From an uncultured bacterium (GTDB lineage Bacteria > Bacteroidota > Bacteroidia > Bacteroidales > Bacteroidaceae): a stretch of DNA of 64,000 nt. The notes beneath the pieces are model-generated. The model was given only the letters and a program-made list of their open reading frames with translations, was not told the origin of the DNA and made no database searches. Shown here piece after piece: positions 1 through 6,987 of this stretch. The stretch's first letter is position 1. Each line of letters begins with the position of its first letter. The stretch spans positions 4,413 through 68,412 of the forward strand of contig CAJMSE010000019.1 of the NCBI GenBank assembly GCA_905216025.1, written 5' to 3'. Both the position numbers and the translations under genes were made by a program.

Positions 1-1
1 T

Positions 2-406
2 AAGGGCATGAACCCGTGCCCCGTGTCAGGGCAGACATCGATACTCTGCACGCGGGTGAACGCGCAGGGCAACGGCGAGATATGGCGCGTAGACTACTCT
101 ACCGGCACGGAGGAGTGCATCCTCTCGGCGCCCGACCGCAGCTTCACCACGCCGTCGCTCTCTCCCGACGGGCGGTGGATTCTCGCCGTGGGAAGCAACG
201 TGCTCTCTGCCGGAACGTTCATGTATGCCAACACCGACATCTTCGTATGCCGCACCGACGGCACACAGCTCACCCAGCTGACGTATCATGCGGCCGACGA
301 CCTCAGTCCCGTGTGGAGCCGCGACGGACGGTATATATACTTCATCTCGCAGCGCGGAAGCGCCGAGGCCGCCGCGAACGTGTGGCGCATGACATTCGCG
401 TATTGA
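2..406 (+). CDS. C-terminal part of a WD40-like/TolB-type beta-propeller protein (partial)
   Basis: The frame is open from the left edge, so the gene starts outside the window and only about the last 134 residues are seen. These hold two copies of the PD40/TolB propeller strand motif: SLSPDGRWILAV, and SPVWSRDGRYIYFIS near the end. Proteins of this family fold as beta-propellers in the periplasm or on the surface, and some are dipeptidyl-peptidase-like or TolB-like. Which one this is cannot be told without the N-terminus. It ends 45 bp before an outer-membrane barrel gene on the same strand. Confidence 0.65.
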   Translation, partial: KGMNPCPVSGQTSILCTRVNAQGNGEIWRVDYSTGTEECILSAPDRSFTTPSLSPDGRWILAVGSNVLSAGTFMYANTDIFVCRTDGTQLTQLTYHAADDLSPVWSRDGRYIYFISQRGSAEAAANVWRMTFAY

Positions 407-451
407 CACATATAAAGCTAAATACAATATTAATTTAAACATTAGGAAAAC

Positions 452-1195
452 ATGAAAATGACTAAATTGTTTATCGCCGCAGCAATGTTGGCAGTGAGTG
501 TGACGGCGTCGGCCCAGTTTACGAACACTTCAAGGAAAGGCCAGGCAAAGACTGTGAGTACCAAGGGGTGGGAGACATTCTATTTGCAGTGGAATCCGAG
601 TTCATTCTCTATTGATTTGAAGAATGCTGATGACCAGTCGTTCACAGGCTTCTCGGTAGGCTATAGCAAAGCGTTTGGTGTATCAAGGACAACACCTTTG
701 TTCCTTGAAGTTGGTGCTGCGCTGCAGTATTCGCACTATACGGAAGAAGGAGATGTCTTCATGTATTTTTACGATGAGGAATATGGAGATGTTGATTATG
801 ATATAGTAGATGGTGAGGAGAAGTTCAATATGTTTTCCGTGAAGGTTCCGGTAAACCTTCTTTATAAGTTCCAAATACCTAATAGCTCTGTCTCTTTGCT
901 TCCTTTCGTTGGTGCGACTTTGCGTTGTAATGCGAGTGCGAAGAAAAAAGTAAGCGTTACGGATGAGGACTATGAGTTGGATGGAATAGAAGATACGGAG
1001 TACGATTTGTTTGATAAGGATGATATGGGCAGCAAGTCGAAATGGAAGCGTTTTCAGATAGGATGGCAGATAGGAGTAAACGCGCACTTCGGCGAGAACT
1101 TCCTTGTTGGTCTTTCTTACGGTTCGGATTTCTCCGAGATATGCAAGAAGACAAAGATCAGCACCACATCCGTCACTCTTGGATATCGTTTCTGA
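452..1195 (+). CDS. outer-membrane beta-barrel protein, porin-like family
   Basis: A 247-residue exported protein. Residues 1-21 form a signal peptide ending in ASA before Gln22. The rest alternates polar and hydrophobic residues as in a small 8- to 12-strand barrel, with acidic loops (a run of Asp/Glu/Tyr near residues 100-125), and ends in LGYRF with the terminal Phe typical of outer-membrane proteins. Members of this Bacteroidetes barrel family are abundant and mostly uncharacterised. The base composition is more AT-rich than the following housekeeping genes. A second ATG two codons in (458) is an alternative start. Confidence 0.7.
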   Translation: MKMTKLFIAAAMLAVSVTASAQFTNTSRKGQAKTVSTKGWETFYLQWNPSSFSIDLKNADDQSFTGFSVGYSKAFGVSRTTPLFLEVGAALQYSHYTEEGDVFMYFYDEEYGDVDYDIVDGEEKFNMFSVKVPVNLLYKFQIPNSSVSLLPFVGATLRCNASAKKKVSVTDEDYELDGIEDTEYDLFDKDDMGSKSKWKRFQIGWQIGVNAHFGENFLVGLSYGSDFSEICKKTKISTTSVTLGYRF

Positions 1196-1265
1196 TACGG
1201 AATGGCTATAGAGCATAAGTAGATAATAATACAGGCAAACTGTTGTGAAACAGATTTTTTCCCTT

Positions 1266-1321
1266 CCTCCGGGCGTGACCGGTAATTGAGTTTTAAGTGA
1301 AAGTCAGTCCGGAGGTTTTTT
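1266..1321 (+). terminator. possible terminator after the barrel gene
   Basis: CCTCCGG (1266-1272) pairs with CCGGAGG (1309-1315), followed by six T. The loop is long (36 nt), which lowers confidence. Confidence 0.4.
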
Positions 1322-1365
1322 GTTAACACAGGCGCATCATTTTATTTCACTCAAAAAAGATGCCT

Positions 1366-1421
1366 AAGCGGTGCTTGGAGATCGTCGGTCGGCCGTTCCC
1401 GATAGTCTCCCTGCACCGCTT
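1366..1421. terminator. bidirectional hairpin terminator
   Basis: AAGCGGTGC (1366-1374) pairs with GCACCGCTT (1413-1421), and inside it GGAGA (1377-1381) pairs with TCTCC (1406-1410). A T-rich tract follows on the plus strand and a run of six T on the minus strand, so it could stop transcripts from both sides. It sits between the barrel gene (+) and tRNA-Met (-). Confidence 0.6.
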
Positions 1422-1482
1422 TCTTATTTTGACGGATGCTGCGGAACAATCGTAATCAGCCGCGGCCGGGCGGTCAAAATCT

Positions 1483-1574
1483 ACAAACGACCGAACGAAA
1501 TGCTCACAAATGACCGAATAAAACAGTCTCAAATGACCGAATAAATCGCCCACAAATGACCGAATTTAGTCCAA
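1483..1574 (+). repeat. tandem array, four units with exact 23-bp period
   Basis: The core ACAAATGACCGAATAAA (17 bp, with minor changes) recurs at 1483, 1506, 1529 and 1552, exactly 23 bp apart. The remaining 6 bp of each unit differ. No coding frame is plausible. It lies between convergent units (barrel gene + and tRNA-Met -). Confidence 0.85.
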
Positions 1575-1650
1575 GATGCCGATAAAATCAAGGTCTTTGT
1601 CATCCCCATAGGTTGGGGTCAGTAGGAGAATTCGTGGTGACCGGATTGAG

Positions 1651-1795
1651 GTAGGGACAGAGTCTTGTCTTTGTCCGCAGCCCGTAAGGGCTAATTCACG
1701 TGCAGATATGATATTCATGCTTTATGGACAAAGACCTTATAGTACCATCCAAAAGCCCTTGCGGGCTGCGGCCAAAAACGAGATTATGGCCCTAC
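1651..1795 (-). repeat. 146-bp inverted-repeat element, copy A (divergent, core inverted)
   Basis: It begins GTAGGGACAGAGTCTTGTCT and ends with a diverged complement of the same end (...GGCCCTAC). Near each end is an AGCCC-GnAA-GGGCT mini-palindrome. The unique core is in the opposite orientation to the copies at 11388, 13551 and 14721. The flank left of this copy (GTGGTGACCGGATTGAG) also matches, inverted, the right flank of the 13551 copy. No coding capacity. Confidence 0.8.
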
Positions 1796-1870
1796 AAAGC
1801 TGATGATATTATATAAGCTTTGATTTTCTACCGGCCGATAGGCTGCCTCAGAGACTGAAATAGCCAAAAG

Positions 1871-1912
1871 AGAAAGTGCTGACATCTTGTTTCCAAGTTG
1901 TCAGCACTTTCT
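1871..1912 (-). terminator. terminator of tRNA-Met
   Basis: A 14-bp perfect stem (1871-1884 with 1899-1912) is capped by a CTTG-GAAA-CAAG inner hairpin. It lies 4 bp past the 3' end of the tRNA, and CTCTTTT follows on the minus strand. Confidence 0.7.
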
Positions 1913-1916
1913 CGTG

Positions 1917-1990
1917 TGGGCCATCTAGGGCTTGAACCTAGGACCTCCAGATTATGAGTCTGTTGCTCTAACCAACTGAGCTAAAAGCCC
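1917..1990 (-). tRNA. tRNA-Met (anticodon CAT)
   Basis: The reverse complement folds as a 74-nt cloverleaf. The acceptor starts GGGCTTT and ends ATGGCCC, the D arm is GCTC/GAGC, the anticodon loop is CTCATAA with CAT as anticodon, and the T arm is CTAGG/CCTAG around TTCAAGC. CCA is not encoded. CAT could be elongator Met, or Ile2 if lysidine-modified. The general sequence favours Met. The acceptor and anticodon stems each show one mismatch. Confidence 0.85.
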
Positions 1991-2033
1991 GTGAAAACCT
2001 CGTCGGTGACTGATTTCTGGGTGCAAAGGTACG

Positions 2034-2041
2034 TTTAATAA
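2034..2041 (-). promoter_or_regulatory. -7 element of the tRNA-Met promoter
   Basis: The minus strand reads TACCTTTG followed by C, the Bacteroidetes TAnnTTTG element, 43 bp upstream of the tRNA 5' end. Confidence 0.6.
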
Positions 2042-2117
2042 ATCAATTATGCAAATTTTTTAAGTAAAAAGAAACTAAATAATTTGCCGGGGCTTGCCCG
2101 TTACGCCCTTTTTTGAC

Positions 2118-2125
2118 TAACTTTG
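2118..2125 (+). promoter_or_regulatory. promoter of the Ca2+-ATPase gene
   Basis: TAACTTTG, with TTG at 2094-2096 (21-bp spacer), matches the Bacteroidetes -7/-33 pattern. It implies a leader of about 150 nt before the start codon. Confidence 0.65.
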
Positions 2126-2130
2126 CAAGT

Positions 2131-2245
2131 ATCTGCCGCCCTTCGGACATGAGATGTCGGGGCTACGGCGGTCATCAGCCGGCTCTTCAGGCATGAAAGG
2201 GCCGGGTGGCGGCAGATATATGCCGCCCTTTAGGGTATGAAAGAT
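2131..2245 (+). promoter_or_regulatory. structured 5' leader of the Ca2+-ATPase mRNA
   Basis: ATCTGCCGCC (2131-2140) pairs with GGCGGCAGAT (2208-2217) and encloses two hairpins: GACAT/ATGTC (about 2146-2157) and CCGGCTCTT/AAGGGCCGG (2179-2205). The result is a three-way junction. Similar segments starting GCCGCCCTT recur at 2135, 2178 (variant) and 2222, about 44 bp apart. It may be a regulatory leader or just an expanded repeat. I could not match it to a known riboswitch. Confidence 0.4.
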
Positions 2246-2278
2246 TAAGGATAAGACATAAGAAAGAATCATTGGAGT

Positions 2279-4852
2279 ATGGATGATAAGACGATAGACA
2301 CGGTGACGTCTGCCGGCGGACTGACTGCCGTCGGGGTGGAGGAGATGCGCAGAAAGCACGGCGAGAACGTGCTCACGCCACCTGCGCGCACTCCCCTGTG
2401 GCGGCTGTACATCGAGAAATACAACGACCCGATAATAAAGATACTGCTTGTTGCGGCGGCCGTGTCGCTGGCACTGGCCTTCGTCGAGGGCGAGTTTGCC
2501 GAGACGGTGGGAATCTTCCTCGCCATTTTCCTCGCCACGACGACCGGATTCTACTTCGAGCGCGATGCCGCCCGGCGCTTCGGCATGCTCACGGCGATGG
2601 ACGAGGAGCTGCCCGTGAAGGTGGTGCGCGACGGCAAGGTGTGCGAGATTGCGCGCCGTGAGGTCGTCGTGGGCGACGTCGTGGTGATAGAGACGGGCGA
2701 CGAGGTGCCCGCCGACGGCCGCCTGTCCGAGTCGTCCGGCCTTCAGATAGACGAGTCGGCACTCACAGGAGAGCCCCTTGCCGACAAGCGGGTGGGGGCC
2801 GTCGACGACGGTTCGGCATACCCGCCGGACATGGTGCTGCGCTCCACCATGGTGATGGGCGGCACCGGCCGCATGACCGTCACGGCCGTGGGCGACGCCA
2901 CGGAGATAGGCCGCGTGGCCCGGCAGTCGGCCGAACTGACGGCGGTTAAGACCCCGCTGAACATGCAGCTCGGCCGTCTTGCTAATATTATAAGCAAGGT
3001 AGGCACGGGTGTTGCCGTGGGCGCGTTCGTGCTTTTCATGCTCCGCGACATCATGGTGAACCCGCTGTGGCACACCGCCGACTATGTGGGCATGGCCGGG
3101 GTGGTGCTCAGATACTTCATGATGGCCGTGACGCTCATCGTCATGGCCGTGCCCGAGGGGCTGCCGATGGCCGTCACCCTCGCCCTCGCGCTGAACATGC
3201 GGCGCATGCTCAAGAGCAACAACCTCGTGCGGAAGCTCCATGCCTGCGAGACGATGGGCGCCGTCACGGTGATATGCACCGACAAGACGGGCACGCTGAC
3301 GCAGAACAAGATGCAGGTGGCGGACATGCTTCTCACGGCCGGCGACGCCCTGTCGGCTTCTTCTTCCCTGACCTCCCTCTCCCTCGCCGTCAACACCACG
3401 GCCGAGCTGGACGGCGATAAAGGCATCGGCAACCCCACCGAGGTGGCCCTGCTGCTGTGGCTGAAGAGCCGCGGCGAGGACTACCGGACGCTGAGAGCCG
3501 GCACACGGATTATCGAGCGCCTGCCGTTCTCCACCGAACGCAAGTATATGGCCACCCTGTGCGAGGCCGGCGGCCGCCGCTGGCTCTTCGTGAAGGGTGC
3601 CCCCGAGATAGTGATGGACTTCTGCACCCTCGGCGCTGGTGAGCGCGGGCGGGTGTCGGCCGCCCTCCGCGGCTATCAGGCAAAGGCCATGCGCACCCTC
3701 GCCTTTGCCTGCCGGCCCGCCGACACGATGGACATCGGCGGCCTGACGCTTCAGGGTGTGGCCGCCATCAGCGACCCGCTGCGGAGCGAGGTACCCGCGG
3801 CTGTGCGCAGCTGCCATGCCGCCGGCATCGACGTGAAGATCGTCACGGGCGACACCGCGGCCACCGCGGCGGAGATTGCGCGGCAGATAGGCATCGGAGG
3901 CGGGGGGAGACACGCCTTCCTCACCGGTCCGGAGTTTGCCGCCCTGCCTGACGAAGAGGCCCGCGAGGCCGTTGCGGAGCTGAAGGTGATGAGCCGTGCG
4001 CGGCCCGCCGACAAGCGCCGCCTCGTCAACCTGCTTCAGGAGCGGGGCGAGATAGTGGCCGTCACGGGCGACGGAACCAATGATGCGCCCGCCCTCAACC
4101 ATGCCCATGTGGGCCTGTCGCTCGGCTCGGGCACGAGCGTGGCCAAGAACGCGAGCGACATGACGCTCATCGACGACTCCTTCGACAGCATCGTCCGCGC
4201 CGTGCAGTGGGGCCGCTCGCTCTACCGCAACATACAGCGGTTTGTCTTTTTCCAGCTCATAGTCAACGTCACGGCCCTCCTGCTCGTGCTCTGCGGTTCG
4301 CTAATAGGTACCGAACTGCCCCTCACCATCCCCCAGATGCTCTGGGTGAACCTCATCATGGACACCTTCGCGGCCATGGCCCTTGCCTCGCTGCCGCCCG
4401 AGAGCGACGTGATGAGGGAGTGCCCGCGCGACAGTGCCGCGTTCATCATCAGCCGGCCCATGGCCTTTGCCATAGGCATCATCGGACTGCTGTTCTTCGC
4501 CGTCATGTTCGCCATGCTCTATTGGTTCGAGTGCGTGGCCGGTGTCTCGGCCGAAGAGCTGACCGTCTTCTTCACCGTATTCGTACTTTTGCAGTGGTGG
4601 AACCTGTTTAATGCCAAGGCATGGGGCACGGGCCGCTCGGCTTTCCACGGCTTTACGTCAGACCGCGGCCTGCTCTTCGTGCTGGCGCTGGTCATCGCCG
4701 GGCAGTGGCTCATCGTCACCTTCGGCGGCGACATGTTCCGCACGGTGCCGCTCTCGTGGCGCTCCTGGCTCATGATCATCGTCTGCACGTCGCCCGTGAT
4801 GCTCATCGGCGAGGCCGTGCGGCTTATATATAATAAGGTAAAGAAAAACTGA
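2279..4852 (+). CDS. calcium-translocating P-type ATPase, PMCA type
   Basis: An 857-residue membrane pump that would use ATP to export Ca2+ (or a related divalent cation) from the cytoplasm. An N-terminal cation-ATPase domain is followed by the first membrane pair (about 52-92), the actuator loop with TGEP near 163, and the PEGLP membrane motif near 292. The phosphorylation site DKTGTLT has Asp335, the hinge GDGTND is at 597-602, and a C-terminal six-helix region follows. Length and motifs fit type IIB pumps. It has its own promoter and a long leader. ribF starts 10 bp after the stop, so the two are probably cotranscribed. Metal specificity is inferred from the family only. Confidence 0.9.
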   Translation: MDDKTIDTVTSAGGLTAVGVEEMRRKHGENVLTPPARTPLWRLYIEKYNDPIIKILLVAAAVSLALAFVEGEFAETVGIFLAIFLATTTGFYFERDAARRFGMLTAMDEELPVKVVRDGKVCEIARREVVVGDVVVIETGDEVPADGRLSESSGLQIDESALTGEPLADKRVGAVDDGSAYPPDMVLRSTMVMGGTGRMTVTAVGDATEIGRVARQSAELTAVKTPLNMQLGRLANIISKVGTGVAVGAFVLFMLRDIMVNPLWHTADYVGMAGVVLRYFMMAVTLIVMAVPEGLPMAVTLALALNMRRMLKSNNLVRKLHACETMGAVTVICTDKTGTLTQNKMQVADMLLTAGDALSASSSLTSLSLAVNTTAELDGDKGIGNPTEVALLLWLKSRGEDYRTLRAGTRIIERLPFSTERKYMATLCEAGGRRWLFVKGAPEIVMDFCTLGAGERGRVSAALRGYQAKAMRTLAFACRPADTMDIGGLTLQGVAAISDPLRSEVPAAVRSCHAAGIDVKIVTGDTAATAAEIARQIGIGGGGRHAFLTGPEFAALPDEEAREAVAELKVMSRARPADKRRLVNLLQERGEIVAVTGDGTNDAPALNHAHVGLSLGSGTSVAKNASDMTLIDDSFDSIVRAVQWGRSLYRNIQRFVFFQLIVNVTALLLVLCGSLIGTELPLTIPQMLWVNLIMDTFAAMALASLPPESDVMRECPRDSAAFIISRPMAFAIGIIGLLFFAVMFAMLYWFECVAGVSAEELTVFFTVFVLLQWWNLFNAKAWGTGRSAFHGFTSDRGLLFVLALVIAGQWLIVTFGGDMFRTVPLSWRSWLMIIVCTSPVMLIGEAVRLIYNKVKKN

Positions 4853-4862
4853 GATACAAGCA

Positions 4863-5840
4863 ATGACAGTCACAGGATTGACAGATAAGGACTATGAAGC
4901 GGCGCCGTGCGTGGCGACCGTGGGATTCTTCGACGGCGTGCACCGCGGCCACCGCTACCTGATAGAGCAGGTGCTGGCCGAGGCGCGGCGCACGTCGGCG
5001 GAGGCCGTGGCCGTCACCTTCGGCCGTCATCCGCGCGAGGTGCTGCACAGCGGCTACCGTCCGCAGATGCTCGGCACCCTCGACGACAAGCTGTCGCTGC
5101 TCGCCGCCACCGGTATAGACCGCTGCGTGGTGCTGTCTTTCGACGAGGCCATGGCCGCCCTGCCGGCCCGCGCGTTCATGGACAGCGTGCTGCGGCGGTC
5201 TGTCGGCGTGCATACGCTCGTCATGGGATACGACAACAGGTTCGGCAGCGGGCGCACCGCCACCTTCGACGACTACGTGGCCTACGGCCGCGGGCTCGGC
5301 ATGAGCGTCGTCCGTGCGCGTCCGTTCATCCTCAACGGCGTCAGCGTCAGTTCGTCGGTGATACGCTCTTTCCTCGCCGAGGGCGAGGTGGCCATGGCAA
5401 ACATGTGCCTCGGCCGCCGCTATTCGCTCTGCGGCCGCGTGGTCAGTGGCGAGCATGTGGGGCGCAGCATAGGTTTCCCCACGGCCAACATCGAGCCCGA
5501 CGACCCTCACCGGCTCATCCCGGCCCCCGGCGCATACGCCGTCAGGGTGATGATTTCGGGCGACGGCGCGGCTGACGGCGCGTTCGGCGACCCCCGCCCC
5601 GCGATGATGAACATCGGCATGCGCCCAACGTTCGGCGGCTCTTCGGTGACCCTCGAGGCCCATATCATCGGTTTCTCGGGCGATATCTACGGCCGTGCGG
5701 TGCGCGTGGAGTTCGTCAGCCGGCTGCGCAGCGAGCGGAAGTTCAGGAGTGGTGCCGAGCTGGCGGCACAGCTGAGGCGGGATGCCGAGGCAGCTGTCAG
5801 AGAGCTCTCAGAGGCCTCCGAGCCATCGGAAACCATCTGA
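4863..5840 (+). CDS. ribF: bifunctional riboflavin kinase/FAD synthetase
   Basis: A 325-residue cytoplasmic enzyme that makes FMN from riboflavin and then FAD. The N-terminal FAD-synthetase half carries the nucleotidyltransferase motif H27-R-G-H30 (GVHRGH), followed by SSSxIR near 161-166. The C-terminal riboflavin-kinase half carries GFPTANI at 204-210. The length is usual for RibF. The last dozen residues (ELSEASEPSETI) are encoded by the start of a 9-bp CTCAGAGnn repeat and are probably not part of the fold. It follows the ATPase by 10 bp. Confidence 0.95.
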   Translation: MTVTGLTDKDYEAAPCVATVGFFDGVHRGHRYLIEQVLAEARRTSAEAVAVTFGRHPREVLHSGYRPQMLGTLDDKLSLLAATGIDRCVVLSFDEAMAALPARAFMDSVLRRSVGVHTLVMGYDNRFGSGRTATFDDYVAYGRGLGMSVVRARPFILNGVSVSSSVIRSFLAEGEVAMANMCLGRRYSLCGRVVSGEHVGRSIGFPTANIEPDDPHRLIPAPGAYAVRVMISGDGAADGAFGDPRPAMMNIGMRPTFGGSSVTLEAHIIGFSGDIYGRAVRVEFVSRLRSERKFRSGAELAAQLRRDAEAAVRELSEASEPSETI

Positions 5841-5883
5841 GCCCTCTGAGGACTCAGAGCCCTCAGAGCTCTCGGAGAGCTCA
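5795..5883 (+). repeat. 9-bp-period CTCAGAGnn repeat
   Basis: A degenerate run of TCAGAG/TCCGAG-type 9-mers straddling the ribF stop codon. The same family occurs at 50247-50395 and 54110-54180. Confidence 0.7.
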
Positions 5884-5912
5884 ATCAACAACAAAATCAA
5901 TATCAAAAGAAT

Positions 5913-6689
5913 ATGAAAAAAGCATTAATGTACCTTTTAGTGTTCGTCGGCCTGCAGCTTGCGGTGGGCGCTGCGGCGAACGCCGTGTGCGGCTTCGCCG
6001 GTCTTGGCGGCCGCCTTGACCCCACGGTGCTCATCATCTCGATGGCCTCGGTGAGCGTGGTGACGGGTGCTGTGTTCATCGCGGCGCGCTGGAGTGGGGT
6101 GTCGCGCAGCTATCTCCGTTCGCGCCCGTGGGGCGTGCTGACGTGGAGCGTGCTGGCGGCGGTAGGCATGATCATCCCCTCGATGTGGCTTCAGGATCAG
6201 ATGCCCGAGCTGCCGAACGTGCTGGAGGCACAGTTTGCCATGATACTGAAAGACCGCAACGGCTACTTCGTCATCGGCCTGCTCGTGCCGCTGGTAGAGG
6301 AACTCGTCTTCCGCGGCGCCATTCTGCGCAGTCTGCTGCAGGCGATAGGCCGCCCGTGGGTGGCCATCGGCGTGTCGGCACTGGCGTTCTCGCTCGTGCA
6401 CGGCAATCCGGCACAGATGCCGCATGCCTTCATCGTGGGCCTGCTCCTCGGGTGGATGTATTTCCGCACGGGCAGCATCATCCCCGGCGTGGCGTTCCAC
6501 TGGGTCAACAACACCGTGGCATACGTGCTCTATAACATCCTGCCCGACCCCGACGTGCCGCTCATCGTGCTGCTCGGAGGCAATGGCCGCGCCGTGGCGC
6601 TGAGCCTGCTGTTCTCGATGTGCATACTTCTGCCGTCGGTATATCAGCTCAATATGAGGATGAGGGAAGCCCCTCCCAGCCTCCCCTAA
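5913..6689 (+). CDS. CPBP family intramembrane metalloprotease
   Basis: A 258-residue integral membrane protein with about seven hydrophobic segments. It has the three motifs of the CPBP (Abi/CAAX protease and bacteriocin-processing) family: E129-E130-x3-R134 (EELVFR), H163 in FSLVHG, and H196-x3-N200 in FHWVNN. The family cleaves substrates within the membrane, and the substrate here is unknown. The C-terminal residues EAPPSLP and the TAA stop are encoded by a CCCCTCCC...CCCCTAAGG repeat, so the natural end has probably been replaced. It starts 72 bp after ribF. Confidence 0.88.
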   Translation: MKKALMYLLVFVGLQLAVGAAANAVCGFAGLGGRLDPTVLIISMASVSVVTGAVFIAARWSGVSRSYLRSRPWGVLTWSVLAAVGMIIPSMWLQDQMPELPNVLEAQFAMILKDRNGYFVIGLLVPLVEELVFRGAILRSLLQAIGRPWVAIGVSALAFSLVHGNPAQMPHAFIVGLLLGWMYFRTGSIIPGVAFHWVNNTVAYVLYNILPDPDVPLIVLLGGNGRAVALSLLFSMCILLPSVYQLNMRMREAPPSLP

Positions 6690-6973
6690 GGGAGATGAGA
6701 AGCCCCTCCCAACCTCCCCTAAGGGGAGGAGACCATGCGGAGGGTAATGGGAGGGCTGGGATTTCTGGGAATTCTGGGAGAAATGGGAACCCTGGAGAAC
6801 CTTGCCCCGGTGGCAATCACATTTCCTCCCATGCTTCCCAGCCATCCCATGGCTCCCATCTCTCCCATCAATACCTGCCTCTCTCCCATCTCCTCCCCTT
6901 AGGGGAGGCCGGGTGGGGCTCTTTTCTCCCTTCTCCTCCCCTTTGGGGAGGTTGGGAGGGGCTCTGAGGGGCT
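6668..6973. repeat. palindromic CCTCCCC/GGGGAGG module with 9-bp ATGGGAGnn core
   Basis: The left end carries AGCCCCTCCCAACCTCCCC and palindromes of the CCCCTAAGGGG kind. The right end is the inverted equivalent, with two palindromes ending GGTGGGGCT and GGGAGGGGCT. The middle has degenerate TGGGAnnnn 9-mers on one side and their complement on the other, so the whole is an imperfect inverted repeat. It fills the gap between the CPBP and DUF2851 genes. The same family is at 11550, 24062, 34694, 40759, 44428, 46508 and 63818. Confidence 0.8.
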
Positions 6974-6987
6974 TTCAAATTAAACCT

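Noticed and set aside
1483..1574. CRISPR array
   Set aside because: Regular spacing and conserved cores, but the variable parts are only 6 bp and no cas gene is present. The 22-bp arrays have no spacers at all.
2117..4108. 663-codon open frame on the minus strand
   Set aside because: Antisense to the P-type ATPase, His/Gly/Arg-rich without any domain. It is a shadow caused by GC-rich third positions.
6802..6987. 62-residue N-terminal extension of the DUF2851 protein
   Set aside because: It is encoded by the palindromic repeat, and the family begins at MEQLLHYVW.
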